In this document: one piece after another, positions 1-7,187 of the stretch
Numbering within the stretch: position 1 is the first letter of the stretch
Layout of the letters: every line of letters begins with the position of its first letter
NCBI GenBank assembly: GCA_017557665.1
Contig: JAFYYI010000012.1
Span: 1 to 64,000 of the forward strand
Reading direction: 5' to 3'
From: Muribaculaceae bacterium
GTDB taxonomy: Bacteria; Bacteroidota; Bacteroidia; Bacteroidales; Muribaculaceae
DNA: 64,000 nt
The notes under the pieces: model-generated
Databases searched by the model: none
Told to the model about the DNA's origin: nothing
What the model saw: only the letters and a program-made list of their open reading frames with translations
Translations under genes and position numbers: made by a program

Positions 1-54
1 AAAAAAGAATGGGCAACCAGCCGAAGCATGGTCACCCAAATCCTCTCTCCACTG

Positions 55-128
55 CGGTGTGTACGTGACTCGAACACGCGACCCCCTGCGTGACAGGCAG
101 GTATTCTAACCAACTGAACTAACACACC
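55..128 (-). tRNA. tRNA-Asp (GTC)
   Basis: A full cloverleaf can be folded on the minus strand. The acceptor arms GGTGTGT and ACACACC pair perfectly. The anticodon stem CCTGC/GCAGG holds the loop CTGTCAC, so the anticodon is GTC (Asp). The T-loop is TTCGAGT. The discriminator base is G and the 3' CCA is not encoded. A strong promoter lies about 45 bases upstream. Confidence 0.95.
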
Positions 129-170
129 AACATGTGAGTGCTAAGGAGCATTTCTTTTCCAAAGCGACTG

Positions 171-201
171 CAAAGGTACTGCAAGTTTTTGAATTGACAA
201 A
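171..201 (-). promoter_or_regulatory. Promoter of tRNA-Asp
   Basis: Read on the minus strand, a -33 TTTG (198-201) and a -7 TACCTTTG (171-178) are separated by 19 bp. This matches the Bacteroidota sigma consensus TTTG/TAnnTTTG and is one of the best matches in the window. Confidence 0.75.
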
Positions 202-265
202 GGATTTTGTCAGAAAAAATCGAAAAAATTTTCGATTACAATGCAAATAGCTGGTTTGCAGCGCT

Positions 266-1099
266 TTAGTAAATATCCATAAATTCGGTTGCTTTCATTA
301 ATATGTATCCATATGGGTAGATGAGATTAGTTTTATTTTCCACCATATGGGGATAGATGGCTACGTCAATACAACCCTGAGCAAAACTGGCGATTTCATA
401 GGGCTGATAAACGGCATGAAGGGCGCCGTCTTCAAAGTAGAAGCTCGAGGGAGCAGGAGGCAGTCCGTCATCGGGCAGGAAGAGGTCATCGGCGGTATAC
501 TCCAATTGCTCGGTGATAGCCTTCAGGATAATGGGTCGGAGCGCATTCATGTCGTTGACAACTTGATCAAGGGTTACCACTTTATGGAGCGTCATGTCGT
601 AAGTCAGGTAGCTGTTGGCATACATGCCATGTGCTGCTCCGGCGTAATAGTCGTTATATAAAATGTGGAATGTGGCGAAGCGGGCATTGATGTTCTTGAG
701 TTCTACTGTGCGTGTTGATATGTTGGCACTCTGGCCATTGAGATCGGCTTGATCAACCAACTTGCAATCTTTGCCCAGATTATGCTTGTTCCCTTCAACA
801 TCGGTGTACAGGAAGTAATTGATCGCTTCATTCATGTCATGGATATCATCCTTACCTGTTATATCCTTGATGAGCGCCTGTTGCAGGCTGATGCAATCTT
901 TACCATTAAGCATGATGGGCCACATGGCCTGGATTGAGTTTTTGTCGAAGGCAGTCATTCCATCCTGTTTATATTGTATGATGACGGATTGCTGGACTTG
1001 ATAGAACTGGCACATGTTGTCATAGGATGTTTGGCCCGATGCTGATGCTATCCATGCCAGTGCCATGATAGCCAGCGCAATGAGAGATTTCTTATTCAT
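266..1099 (-). CDS. Exported DUF3298 (RsiV-like) protein
   Basis: A 277-residue protein with an N-terminal signal peptide (about 1-22, ending ASASGQ). The C-terminal half matches the DUF3298 fold found in RsiV-type proteins: a GAAHG motif at 154-158 followed by a YLTYD strand, a VVTLDQVV segment, and a late VYQPYEIASFAQG segment. It lies 23 bases downstream of a paralogue with the same organisation (GAAHGIYAN, VYQVYEIASYAQG), so the two look like a tandem duplication in one transcript. No sigma factor or transmembrane anti-sigma domain is present here, so a role in sigma control is not supported. It is probably a periplasmic protein of unknown function. Confidence 0.75.
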   Translation of the reverse strand: MNKKSLIALAIMALAWIASASGQTSYDNMCQFYQVQQSVIIQYKQDGMTAFDKNSIQAMWPIMLNGKDCISLQQALIKDITGKDDIHDMNEAINYFLYTDVEGNKHNLGKDCKLVDQADLNGQSANISTRTVELKNINARFATFHILYNDYYAGAAHGMYANSYLTYDMTLHKVVTLDQVVNDMNALRPIILKAITEQLEYTADDLFLPDDGLPPAPSSFYFEDGALHAVYQPYEIASFAQGCIDVAIYPHMVENKTNLIYPYGYILMKATEFMDIY

Positions 1100-1122
1100 G
1101 ACTCAATTGATTTAGTGATTGT

Positions 1123-1995
1123 TTATTCTGTCAAATATTCCATCAGTTCCAAGCCATAAGGGGTGAACAGGCGTTTCGTCTCCTCGGGCTTGAGCAAATA
1201 GGGATAGATAGGGGCGTCAATCATGCCCTGGGCGTAGCTGGCGATCTCATAGACCTGATAGACGACGTGCAGCACTTGCCCTTGTATGTAGAAATCGCTG
1301 GGCATTGGCAGCAGGCCGTCGTCAGGGATGAAGAGGTCGCCCTTGTCATAGTCGTAGGTGTCCTTGATGGCCCTCAGGATAGTGTTGCGCAGCAGGGTCG
1401 TGTCGGCCACGATATCGTTGAGAGTGACGATTTTATCGCGCTTGAGGTCGTAGGTCACAAAGTTGTTGGCATAGATGCCGTGAGCCGCTCCATAAGAGTA
1501 ACTGTCGCTGCCGATGTGGTAAGTCAACAATCGCTTGGTCATGTCCTGCAGTCTGATGAGGATGTTGCTGGAGGACATTTTGGCATCGTCTCCAGTAATG
1601 GCCTGTACCTGCTTGAGACGAACTGTATCCATCTCGTCATAGTCGTAGGGCTTGAGCTGGTAGTCGATTACCTGGTCGAGCGTGGTGAGTTGGGCGCTGT
1701 CGGTCATGGCGTGCAGCAGTGCGGTCTGGAGGTTGGGGCAGGGCTTGCCGTTGATGACCTCGGGCCAGAAAACAGTGACTGACCCTTCGTAATAGGTCGT
1801 ATCATTGTCCGGATCGATGTATTGGTACATTCTGGTCTGCTCGATGTTGTTGAACTGGCACAGTGTGCTGTCGTTGCCGCCATAGCTGCCAACGCTCTTG
1901 TCGCTGCCGCCGTTAACGCTCTTGTCGCTACTGCCACAAGACAAGAACAGGACCGTCATGACAGCCAGCAGGGTAATCATAGAATGCTTCTTCAT
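1123..1995 (-). CDS. DUF3298 (RsiV-like) lipoprotein
   Basis: A 290-residue paralogue of the downstream gene. I start it at the ATG at 1995, because this gives MKKHS, a hydrophobic stretch and a lipobox FLSC; in-frame codons further upstream run into the promoter. After the lipidated Cys comes a short Ser/Gly linker in which the unit GGSDKSV is nearly duplicated. The DUF3298 core carries GAAHG and a late VYEIASYAQG segment. The likely location is the inner or outer membrane, facing the periplasm or the surface. The function is unknown; the pair may bind peptidoglycan or another envelope ligand, but nothing here shows that. Confidence 0.75.
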   Translation of the reverse strand: MKKHSMITLLAVMTVLFLSCGSSDKSVNGGSDKSVGSYGGNDSTLCQFNNIEQTRMYQYIDPDNDTTYYEGSVTVFWPEVINGKPCPNLQTALLHAMTDSAQLTTLDQVIDYQLKPYDYDEMDTVRLKQVQAITGDDAKMSSSNILIRLQDMTKRLLTYHIGSDSYSYGAAHGIYANNFVTYDLKRDKIVTLNDIVADTTLLRNTILRAIKDTYDYDKGDLFIPDDGLLPMPSDFYIQGQVLHVVYQVYEIASYAQGMIDAPIYPYLLKPEETKRLFTPYGLELMEYLTE

Positions 1996-2025
1996 AGTCA
2001 TTGGCGTCATAGATTGATATGACTG

Positions 2026-2033
2026 CAAAGATA
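2026..2033 (-). promoter_or_regulatory. -7 box for the DUF3298 pair
   Basis: TATCTTTG on the minus strand ends 30 bases before the chosen ATG at 1995. No good -33 TTTG is visible. The position supports the shorter start of the lipoprotein. Confidence 0.5.
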
Positions 2034-2463
2034 TATAATAATGTTGACAATTGCTAATGTCATGAACAATAAAATCTACCTATATAAAAAAGTAAATCCT
2101 CGACTCACGTCGGGGATTGCTTAACTAATTAACCTTCTAATACCATTAACATAAACCTTAAAACATTCTTGAAAAAGCAACTGTCTCTCGACACTTGGAT
2201 TTTCCTAACCTTAAAAACTATTACCATGAAAAACCGATGCAAAAATAGTGCAAATATGTTTTATAACATACTTTTCTAGCACAAAATGGCAAATAATTAA
2301 CAAAATTTCACAGAAATACATTGCTAACGCCCGCGGTTTAATAGACGTTAACATTTATTAAAGGCACTAGATGGACTAGCGTCTTTAGATAAACTAGATG
2401 GGCTGGAGGATGGATTTTATGGTTTTTGGCAGGGTGATGGTGGAGAGAGGTGACGGGCTGTTG
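2034..2463. other. Intergenic stretch with a possible gene-start remnant
   Basis: About 430 bases without a convincing gene. At 2226-2279 (+) a start codon follows an A-rich, CTTAAAAAC-type leader of the kind that precedes many genes in this lineage, but it opens only an 18-codon frame (ATGAAAAACC...TAG). It could be a decayed gene start or a leader peptide. The right end holds a 9-bp tandem microrepeat, listed separately. I see nothing else. Confidence 0.4.
2366..2401. repeat. 9-bp degenerate tandem repeat (4 units)
   Basis: Four consecutive 9-mers: ACTAGATGG, ACTAGCGTC, TTTAGATAA, ACTAGATGG. The first and last are identical. The array lies in the trailer downstream of the NUDIX gene, whose stop is at 2464. 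Confidence 0.6.
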
Positions 2464-2988
2464 TCAGCGGCGGGTGAGAGTGGCGAAGTAGATCATGTCG
2501 ATTTCCTCGTAGGAGAAATCGCCGCTGAAGAAGTTGCCCGTCTTGAGTTTCAGGCAGTCGGACAGGCGCTGCAAAGCCTGCTCGAACATCTGCTGATGGT
2601 CAAATGCCAGCGGAGGCAGTTGGTTGATGGGGAACCAGCATGCCACGCGAGCATCGTCGCCACCCGCGACGTCCTGCATGCGTGCCAGCGTGAAGAAGGC
2701 GATGGAGATGACGCGCTCACGCGGGTCGCGGTCGGGTGCGGTGAAGGCGCCCAATTGCTCAATATTGGTTACCTGCAGGCCGGTTTCTTCGAGCAGTTCA
2801 CGCCGAGCTCCGTCGGGCGCGTCCTCGTCGATGTTGAGGAATCCCCCAGGAAACGCCCAACAGCCTTGAAAAGGTTCGCCGCCGCGCTCAATGAGCAGCA
2901 CGTTGATGTGCAAGCCGTCGTAGCCGAACACGACACAATCGGTCGTAACGGCAGGGTGGGGGTAACGGTAGCAGTATTGTCCTTCCAT
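2464..2988 (-). CDS. NUDIX hydrolase
   Basis: A 174-residue NUDIX-family protein, starting at the ATG at 2988, which gives MEGQYCYRYP; in-frame upstream codons overlap the end of meaB. The full signature GX5EX7REUXEEXGU is present at residues 49-71, including RELLEETGL, so the metal-binding catalytic helix is intact. An N-terminal segment of the type HPAVTTDCVVFGYD is typical of bacterial ADP-ribose pyrophosphatase-like or NrtR-like NUDIX domains, but no C-terminal winged helix is present, so it is probably a hydrolase rather than a regulator. Substrate not assignable. It follows meaB by 13 bases and is probably co-transcribed with it. Confidence 0.85.
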   Translation of the reverse strand: MEGQYCYRYPHPAVTTDCVVFGYDGLHINVLLIERGGEPFQGCWAFPGGFLNIDEDAPDGARRELLEETGLQVTNIEQLGAFTAPDRDPRERVISIAFFTLARMQDVAGGDDARVACWFPINQLPPLAFDHQQMFEQALQRLSDCLKLKTGNFFSGDFSYEEIDMIYFATLTRR

Positions 2989-3001
2989 AATTCTGGTCAG
3001 T

Positions 3002-4156
3002 TTATTTTGACAATTGGTGTTTGGTGATTTTGTCGTAGTAGAAGTTGAGCACATCGCTGGCGGCGACAAATGAGGTCTGCTTGCCCGAGAGTACCGTATC
3101 TTCTTTGATAGTGAGCAGGCGCTCGATTTCGGGGTCGAAGTAGAAACGTGCCAGCAGCTGCTCGTTGATGGTCTCGCGCATCCAGTACCGCTCCTGCTCG
3201 TGGCGTTTCTCGTCGAAGTAGCCGCTCGCCTTGACGTGGGCGAAGTAGCGGTCGATCATGTCCCACACGCCCCCAATGTTCAGGTCGTAGTAGCCCGAAT
3301 AGGTGATGACCTCGGGTAGGAAGCCGCTCGGGGGCAGGGGATAGAGGTGGAGGGCGTTGCGGAACTGGGCAGCAGCCAAGTTGGCGCGCTCGATGTTATC
3401 GCCGTCACACTTGTTGATGACGATGCCGTCGGCCATCTCCATGATGCCGCGCTTGATGCCCTGCAGTTCGTCGCCAGTGCCTGCCAGTTGGATGAGCAGG
3501 AAGTAGTCCACCATCGAGTGGACGGCGGTCTCGCTCTGTCCCACACCGACGGTCTCTACAAAGATGGTGTCGTAGCCTGCCGCCTCACACAGCACGATGG
3601 TCTCGCGCGTCTTGCGTGCCACGCCGCCCAGCGAACCTGCCGAGGGGGAAGGGCGGATGAACACGTCGGGTTCTACGGCAAGGCGTTCCATGCGCGTTTT
3701 GTCGCCCAGGATGGAGCCTTTGGAGCGCTCGCTGCTGGGGTCGATGGCAAGGACTGCCAGCTTGTGGCCCTGCTTAATGACGTGCATGCCGAAGGAGTCA
3801 ATCGACGTGCTCTTGCCGGCGCCGGGCACACCCGTGATGCCGATGCGTCGCGAGTTGCCCGTGTAGGGGAGGCATTTCTCGATGACCTCCTGGGCGATGA
3901 TTTGGTGCTCGGCGTTGCGGCTCTCGACCAGCGTGACGGCCTGTCCCAGCACAGCGCGGTTGCCCTTGCGAATGCCGTCGACGTATTCGGCAGGTGTCAG
4001 CTGCGGTTTGCGCTTGCGTTTCAGGTAAGGGTTCACGCTGGGCAGTTGTTCCACACCGCTATTCACCTGTAAGCCAGTGTACTGCTCATCGTTCTCGGGG
4101 TGCTGCATAGATGGGCACTCCTCGGTATGTTGCACGATTCTTGTTTTCTTGGCCAT
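3002..4156 (-). CDS. meaB: MeaB/ArgK-type G3E P-loop GTPase
   Basis: A 384-residue protein. After a variable N-terminal extension of about 50 residues comes the MeaB core: Walker A GVPGAGKST at 109-117, then the conserved segments AIDPSSERSKGSILGDKTRM, RPSPSAGSLGGVA, FVETVGVGQSE and NKCDGDN. MeaB proteins guard adenosylcobalamin-dependent methylmalonyl-CoA mutase during cofactor loading and reactivation. The mutase subunits are not next to it in this window, so partnership is inferred from the family. The neighbours are a NUDIX hydrolase downstream and DUF1573 genes 23 bases upstream. The family assignment is firm. Confidence 0.93.
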   Translation of the reverse strand: MAKKTRIVQHTEECPSMQHPENDEQYTGLQVNSGVEQLPSVNPYLKRKRKPQLTPAEYVDGIRKGNRAVLGQAVTLVESRNAEHQIIAQEVIEKCLPYTGNSRRIGITGVPGAGKSTSIDSFGMHVIKQGHKLAVLAIDPSSERSKGSILGDKTRMERLAVEPDVFIRPSPSAGSLGGVARKTRETIVLCEAAGYDTIFVETVGVGQSETAVHSMVDYFLLIQLAGTGDELQGIKRGIMEMADGIVINKCDGDNIERANLAAAQFRNALHLYPLPPSGFLPEVITYSGYYDLNIGGVWDMIDRYFAHVKASGYFDEKRHEQERYWMRETINEQLLARFYFDPEIERLLTIKEDTVLSGKQTSFVAASDVLNFYYDKITKHQLSK

Positions 4157-4179
4157 TTTCTGTATGTCGGTTATAAAAT

Positions 4180-5280
4180 TTACTTGTCGATGATGCCCAC
4201 CAGTCTGATGGTCTGGCGAGGCGAGTCAGGGTCATTGGTGATGATTGTAAGGGACTCATTCAACACACCTTCCTTGAAATGTGCGGTGTCCACTGTCACG
4301 GTGATGGTGGCCGACTTGCCATGCTTGACCTCGGTGCGGTTAGCCTTAATCGTGACCCCGTTGCCGGCAGGTGTCCAGAGCCTCCTGATGATGAGTTGAT
4401 TCTTGCCCTTGTTGGTAACGTTGAATTGCCTCGTTACGGATTGACCGATGGTCATGTTGCCGAAGTCCAGGCGGTCACCACAGTCCATTCTCGCAACAGG
4501 CGCGTCATAGCGTTCCTTGTCGGTGAGTTTGCTGAAGTCTTCCAGTACCTGTGCCATCACATAGACGTTTGCCGACTCGGGCTGTGCTGACGATTCTGTT
4601 AACGGTTCACACGTCACCGTCAGCGTGTCCACATTCAAGCCCCATTGCGGAGCCTTGCCTGAGATGTAAAACACGGTCAATGCGGTAACACTTGCGGGAG
4701 GTACCGTGTCGGGGACAAAGGCGGGTTTCAAGTGGGGCTTTTCGCCACTGACGTGTACCAATAAGGTGTCGGCAGAAGCATTGTAGGCACTCAAGAAAAG
4801 CGAGTTGCTCTTGCCTTTCAGCATTTCTCCGAACGGTATGTTCTCCTGGCTGATGCGCAGGTTCCCGGCCCGCAGTGGATACTGCTTGTCGAGCGTCTCG
4901 TCGGAGGGGATGACGTTGCCCGTGATTTCAATGGTGGTGCGTTTGGGCTCGGCATTGGTGAAAATCATTGCCTGCTTGGAGAACTTTCCGGGTCGTCCTG
5001 ACGGGTCGTAACTCAAGTTGACCATGGCAGTGTCTCCTGGCTGGATGGGTGACTCGGGGAAGGAGATTCCCGTGCATCCGCAACCCACCTGTGCCTTGAC
5101 GATGATCAACGGAGCGTCGCCAGTGTTCACCAGGCGCATCGCGCACCTCACCTTGCCATCCTTCTCCATGATGATGCCGAAGTCGTGTTGTCGCTCCAGC
5201 CATGTGACTTCGGGCTGTGCAAGCGCGGTTAGAGCCATCACAGCCAATGAGAAGGCTAATATTTGACGCAGCGCGTTCAC
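4180..5280 (-). CDS. Exported protein with two DUF1573 domains
   Basis: A 366-residue protein with a signal peptide (1-21, ending ALAQ). Residues about 25-128 form a DUF1573 Ig-like domain with the signature HDFG, RLVNTGDAPL and VGCGCTGI, followed by a Pro-rich turn and SGRPGKF. A second, diverged Ig-like domain covers about 265-366 (LDFGNMTIG, TNDPDSPRQ). DUF1573 proteins are abundant exported proteins of Bacteroidota with no settled biochemical role. It starts 4 bases after the stop of a single-domain DUF1573 gene, so the two are in one operon. Confidence 0.85.
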   Translation of the reverse strand: MNALRQILAFSLAVMALTALAQPEVTWLERQHDFGIIMEKDGKVRCAMRLVNTGDAPLIIVKAQVGCGCTGISFPESPIQPGDTAMVNLSYDPSGRPGKFSKQAMIFTNAEPKRTTIEITGNVIPSDETLDKQYPLRAGNLRISQENIPFGEMLKGKSNSLFLSAYNASADTLLVHVSGEKPHLKPAFVPDTVPPASVTALTVFYISGKAPQWGLNVDTLTVTCEPLTESSAQPESANVYVMAQVLEDFSKLTDKERYDAPVARMDCGDRLDFGNMTIGQSVTRQFNVTNKGKNQLIIRRLWTPAGNGVTIKANRTEVKHGKSATITVTVDTAHFKEGVLNESLTIITNDPDSPRQTIRLVGIIDK

Positions 5281-5284
5281 GTTG

Positions 5285-5677
5285 TCAGTTCTTGGGGATG
5301 ACAGTGCCCTGGATGCGCAAGGTGGTCGTCCGTTCCTTGCCGTTAGTCTTTACCTTAATAGTCTTCTTGAAAGCGCCAGGACGTCCGATGGGGCTGAAAG
5401 TCACCTTGATTTTACCCTTCTTGCCCGGTTTGATGGGCTTGGTGGGAAACTCAGGGCGAGTGCACCCACACGAGGCGGTGGCATCGATGATGAGCAGCGG
5501 CTTGTCACCGGTGTTGGTGAATTCAAAAGTGCACGTCACAGGTCCGTTAGCCTCCTTGATGTTACCGAAGTCGAAGGTCTTTGTCTCGAAGGTTGCCTTG
5601 GCGCAGCCCTCATCGGCGACAGCGCTGATGGCCATCAGGCAGACGGCAAAAACCGCTATGAAAAACCTTTTTGTCAT
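5285..5677 (-). CDS. Small exported DUF1573 protein
   Basis: A 130-residue protein with a signal peptide (about 1-21) and one complete DUF1573 domain: FDFGNIKEANGPV, FEFTNTGDKPL, ATASCGCTRPEFP and PIGRPGAFKKTI. The CGC motif is shared with the longer DUF1573 protein encoded 4 bases downstream. This size, a signal peptide plus a single domain, is a common form in Bacteroidales. Function unknown; an envelope or periplasmic location is inferred. Confidence 0.85.
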   Translation of the reverse strand: MTKRFFIAVFAVCLMAISAVADEGCAKATFETKTFDFGNIKEANGPVTCTFEFTNTGDKPLLIIDATASCGCTRPEFPTKPIKPGKKGKIKVTFSPIGRPGAFKKTIKVKTNGKERTTTLRIQGTVIPKN

Positions 5678-5772
5678 AATACTCTCGATATTGTTGCAAA
5701 TAAAAAGCGATGTTTCTTATAAATGAAAATACCTGAAAACTGAAAAGCTACAAGTCACTTTCGCTCAGTCAA

Positions 5773-5892
5773 TCAGGGATTGACGTTAATGATGATACTC
5801 ATCAATTCAATGGCGTCAGAGATGTTGATGGCCCAGGCAATGATAAACGCTGGCAACCAACAAGACCTTTTGGTGTTCAGGTTGATTTTCAT
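5773..5892 (-). CDS. Possible 39-residue protein with a dockerin-like end
   Basis: A short frame from ATG at 5892 to TGA at 5773. Its C-terminal half reads INISDAIELMSIIINVNP, strikingly like the last half of a dockerin repeat (compare INISDVIDLINIIL at the end of the M6 protease in this window), but the first calcium loop is missing. It lies between a minus-strand -7 box (6015-6022) and the DUF1573 operon. It may be a remnant of a dockerin gene, a leader peptide, or a chance frame. Confidence 0.3.
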   Translation of the reverse strand: MKINLNTKRSCWLPAFIIAWAINISDAIELMSIIINVNP

Positions 5893-6014
5893 TATAACTC
5901 GTTTAATAGTTTCAGTAGGTTGTCCTCCTGTCACCGAAGCGCATCAAAGTCGTCTCAGACACCAACATGAGGCAGGTCACAGCGAGGCAATTGTACTGAT
6001 TGTTCATTTCCCTG

Positions 6015-6022
6015 CAAAGTTA
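6015..6022 (-). promoter_or_regulatory. -7 box for the DUF1573-meaB-NUDIX operon
   Basis: TAACTTTG on the minus strand, a perfect TAnnTTTG match, followed by GC. It would give a leader of over 300 bases to the first DUF1573 gene, or about 120 bases to the possible small frame at 5892. Confidence 0.5.
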
Positions 6023-6091
6023 GAAACATTTTTTGTGATAATGTTTAATGTGGCTTGAATATTTCAATAATTCGGATTTCTTAACAAGTTT

Positions 6092-6123
6092 TTTGTGCGA
6101 TTACTGAATAATGATTATCTTTG
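6092..6123 (+). promoter_or_regulatory. Promoter of the exported protein at 6225
   Basis: -33 TTTG (6092-6095) and -7 TATCTTTG (6116-6123) with a 20-bp spacer. The implied leader is about 95 bases. Confidence 0.7.
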
Positions 6124-6224
6124 CCTGCGATGAACTCGACAAGAATGATGTGAATTCTGCTTTTCTTGTCGATTCGTGCTATCATTATGACATCTAATTA
6201 TTCATCATATAAACTATTACAACT

Positions 6225-7082
6225 ATGAAATCATCTAAAATCTTAAGACTTGTTACGGTTGCTTTGTTGATGCTGGTCAGCACCACAGTAATGGCTCAAA
6301 ACAGTTATCGTGAGACTCTGAAGCAGTACATCTCACTCAGCGAACTGGATTATTCCGAGAAAATGTTGCCTGCTCTTAAACAAATGAATCCCAGCGTTTT
6401 TGAGTACAAAGAAGGTGTGGATTTTAATCAGTTGGCAGAACGTTACATCAATGAGCGATTAGTCGACGTCATGACCGACGTTGTATCAAAGGCGATGGTC
6501 GGGACCGTCAGCGAGAACGACTTGCGCACGGTTATCTCTCTCATGTCCACCCCCGAAGCCAAAACGTTGACTAAGCATGCCAACGCCTGGAGCAAAAAAT
6601 TTGAGGAAGACATCCAGGGCGAAGCCCAAGAATCGATGCTCGCTACGATGGACGGCAAGACCCCCTCTCCTGTTGTTGCCAACAGCAATATCCCCAAGGA
6701 CTATGCCAAAAAGTTCATGAAGTACATGGAAGACACCCGTGGTACCGAACAATTTGAAAGCGCGTTCACTCAAAGTTTGCAAATGTTTGGCGTGGAGGTT
6801 CCTGAAACCTTCACTCAGTGGGTACAAGAAAGCTTGCCCACGCTCGCAATGAACAGCGCTTACGGAGTCATTACCGCCGACGATTTGGATTGTTCTGCAA
6901 GCCTGTTCACCAATGACTCTTATCGCCGTGTGATAGACGCTGCTCACACTTTGACCGAGGATGTGATGGGCACGGGTGTGACCATCATCCTCGACTATGT
7001 CGATTGGATGTCTAATCAAGGTGTAAACATCAGTTCAATAGGTAAACAAGTGCTCGACATGTACAAAGGGATGGGCAAATAA
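6225..7082 (+). CDS. Exported helical protein, DUF2059-like
   Basis: A 285-residue protein with a clear signal peptide (1-24, ending TVMAQ). The mature part is mostly predicted helix and contains two related halves. The segment VSENDLRTVISLMSTPEAKTL resembles the DUF2059 pattern, in which helix pairs end with 'lisFy.SP.gqk'; I call this a resemblance only. It has its own promoter and is followed by the tricorn-like protease after 105 bases, with a weak -7 box in between. No catalytic motif is visible. Probably periplasmic, function unknown. Confidence 0.6.
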   Translation: MKSSKILRLVTVALLMLVSTTVMAQNSYRETLKQYISLSELDYSEKMLPALKQMNPSVFEYKEGVDFNQLAERYINERLVDVMTDVVSKAMVGTVSENDLRTVISLMSTPEAKTLTKHANAWSKKFEEDIQGEAQESMLATMDGKTPSPVVANSNIPKDYAKKFMKYMEDTRGTEQFESAFTQSLQMFGVEVPETFTQWVQESLPTLAMNSAYGVITADDLDCSASLFTNDSYRRVIDAAHTLTEDVMGTGVTIILDYVDWMSNQGVNISSIGKQVLDMYKGMGK

Positions 7083-7149
7083 TCTGTAGAATAGTTATCG
7101 TGATTGCCATCTCGTTGTGGCAAGAGGAGAGACAATGGGAAAGTTCCCC

Positions 7150-7157
7150 TATATTTG
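7150..7157 (+). promoter_or_regulatory. Weak -7 box before the tricorn-like gene
   Basis: TATATTTG matches TAnnTTTG and lies 30 bases before the ATG at 7188, but no -33 element is found at the right distance. Confidence 0.35.
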
Positions 7158-7187
7158 TGAGGAACCCCAAAAAATAAATAAATCATA

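Larger units (their letters stand above)
5893..6224. other. Divergent promoter region
   Basis: About 330 bases between the leftward DUF1573 operon and the rightward gene at 6225. It holds one promoter for each direction, listed separately. I see no gene here. Confidence 0.6.

Noticed and set aside
1..54. Possible second RNA gene or terminator at the left edge
   Set aside because: The 54 bases before the tRNA-Asp do not fold into a tRNA, and the sequence stops at the window edge.
266..1995. Anti-sigma factor function of the DUF3298 proteins
   Set aside because: Neither has the cytoplasmic anti-sigma part or a transmembrane helix, and no sigma factor gene is next to them.
5780..6058. A 92-codon plus-strand frame
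   Set aside because: It overlaps two divergent promoters and has no family-like sequence; the minus-strand dockerin-like frame is a better, still weak, candidate.
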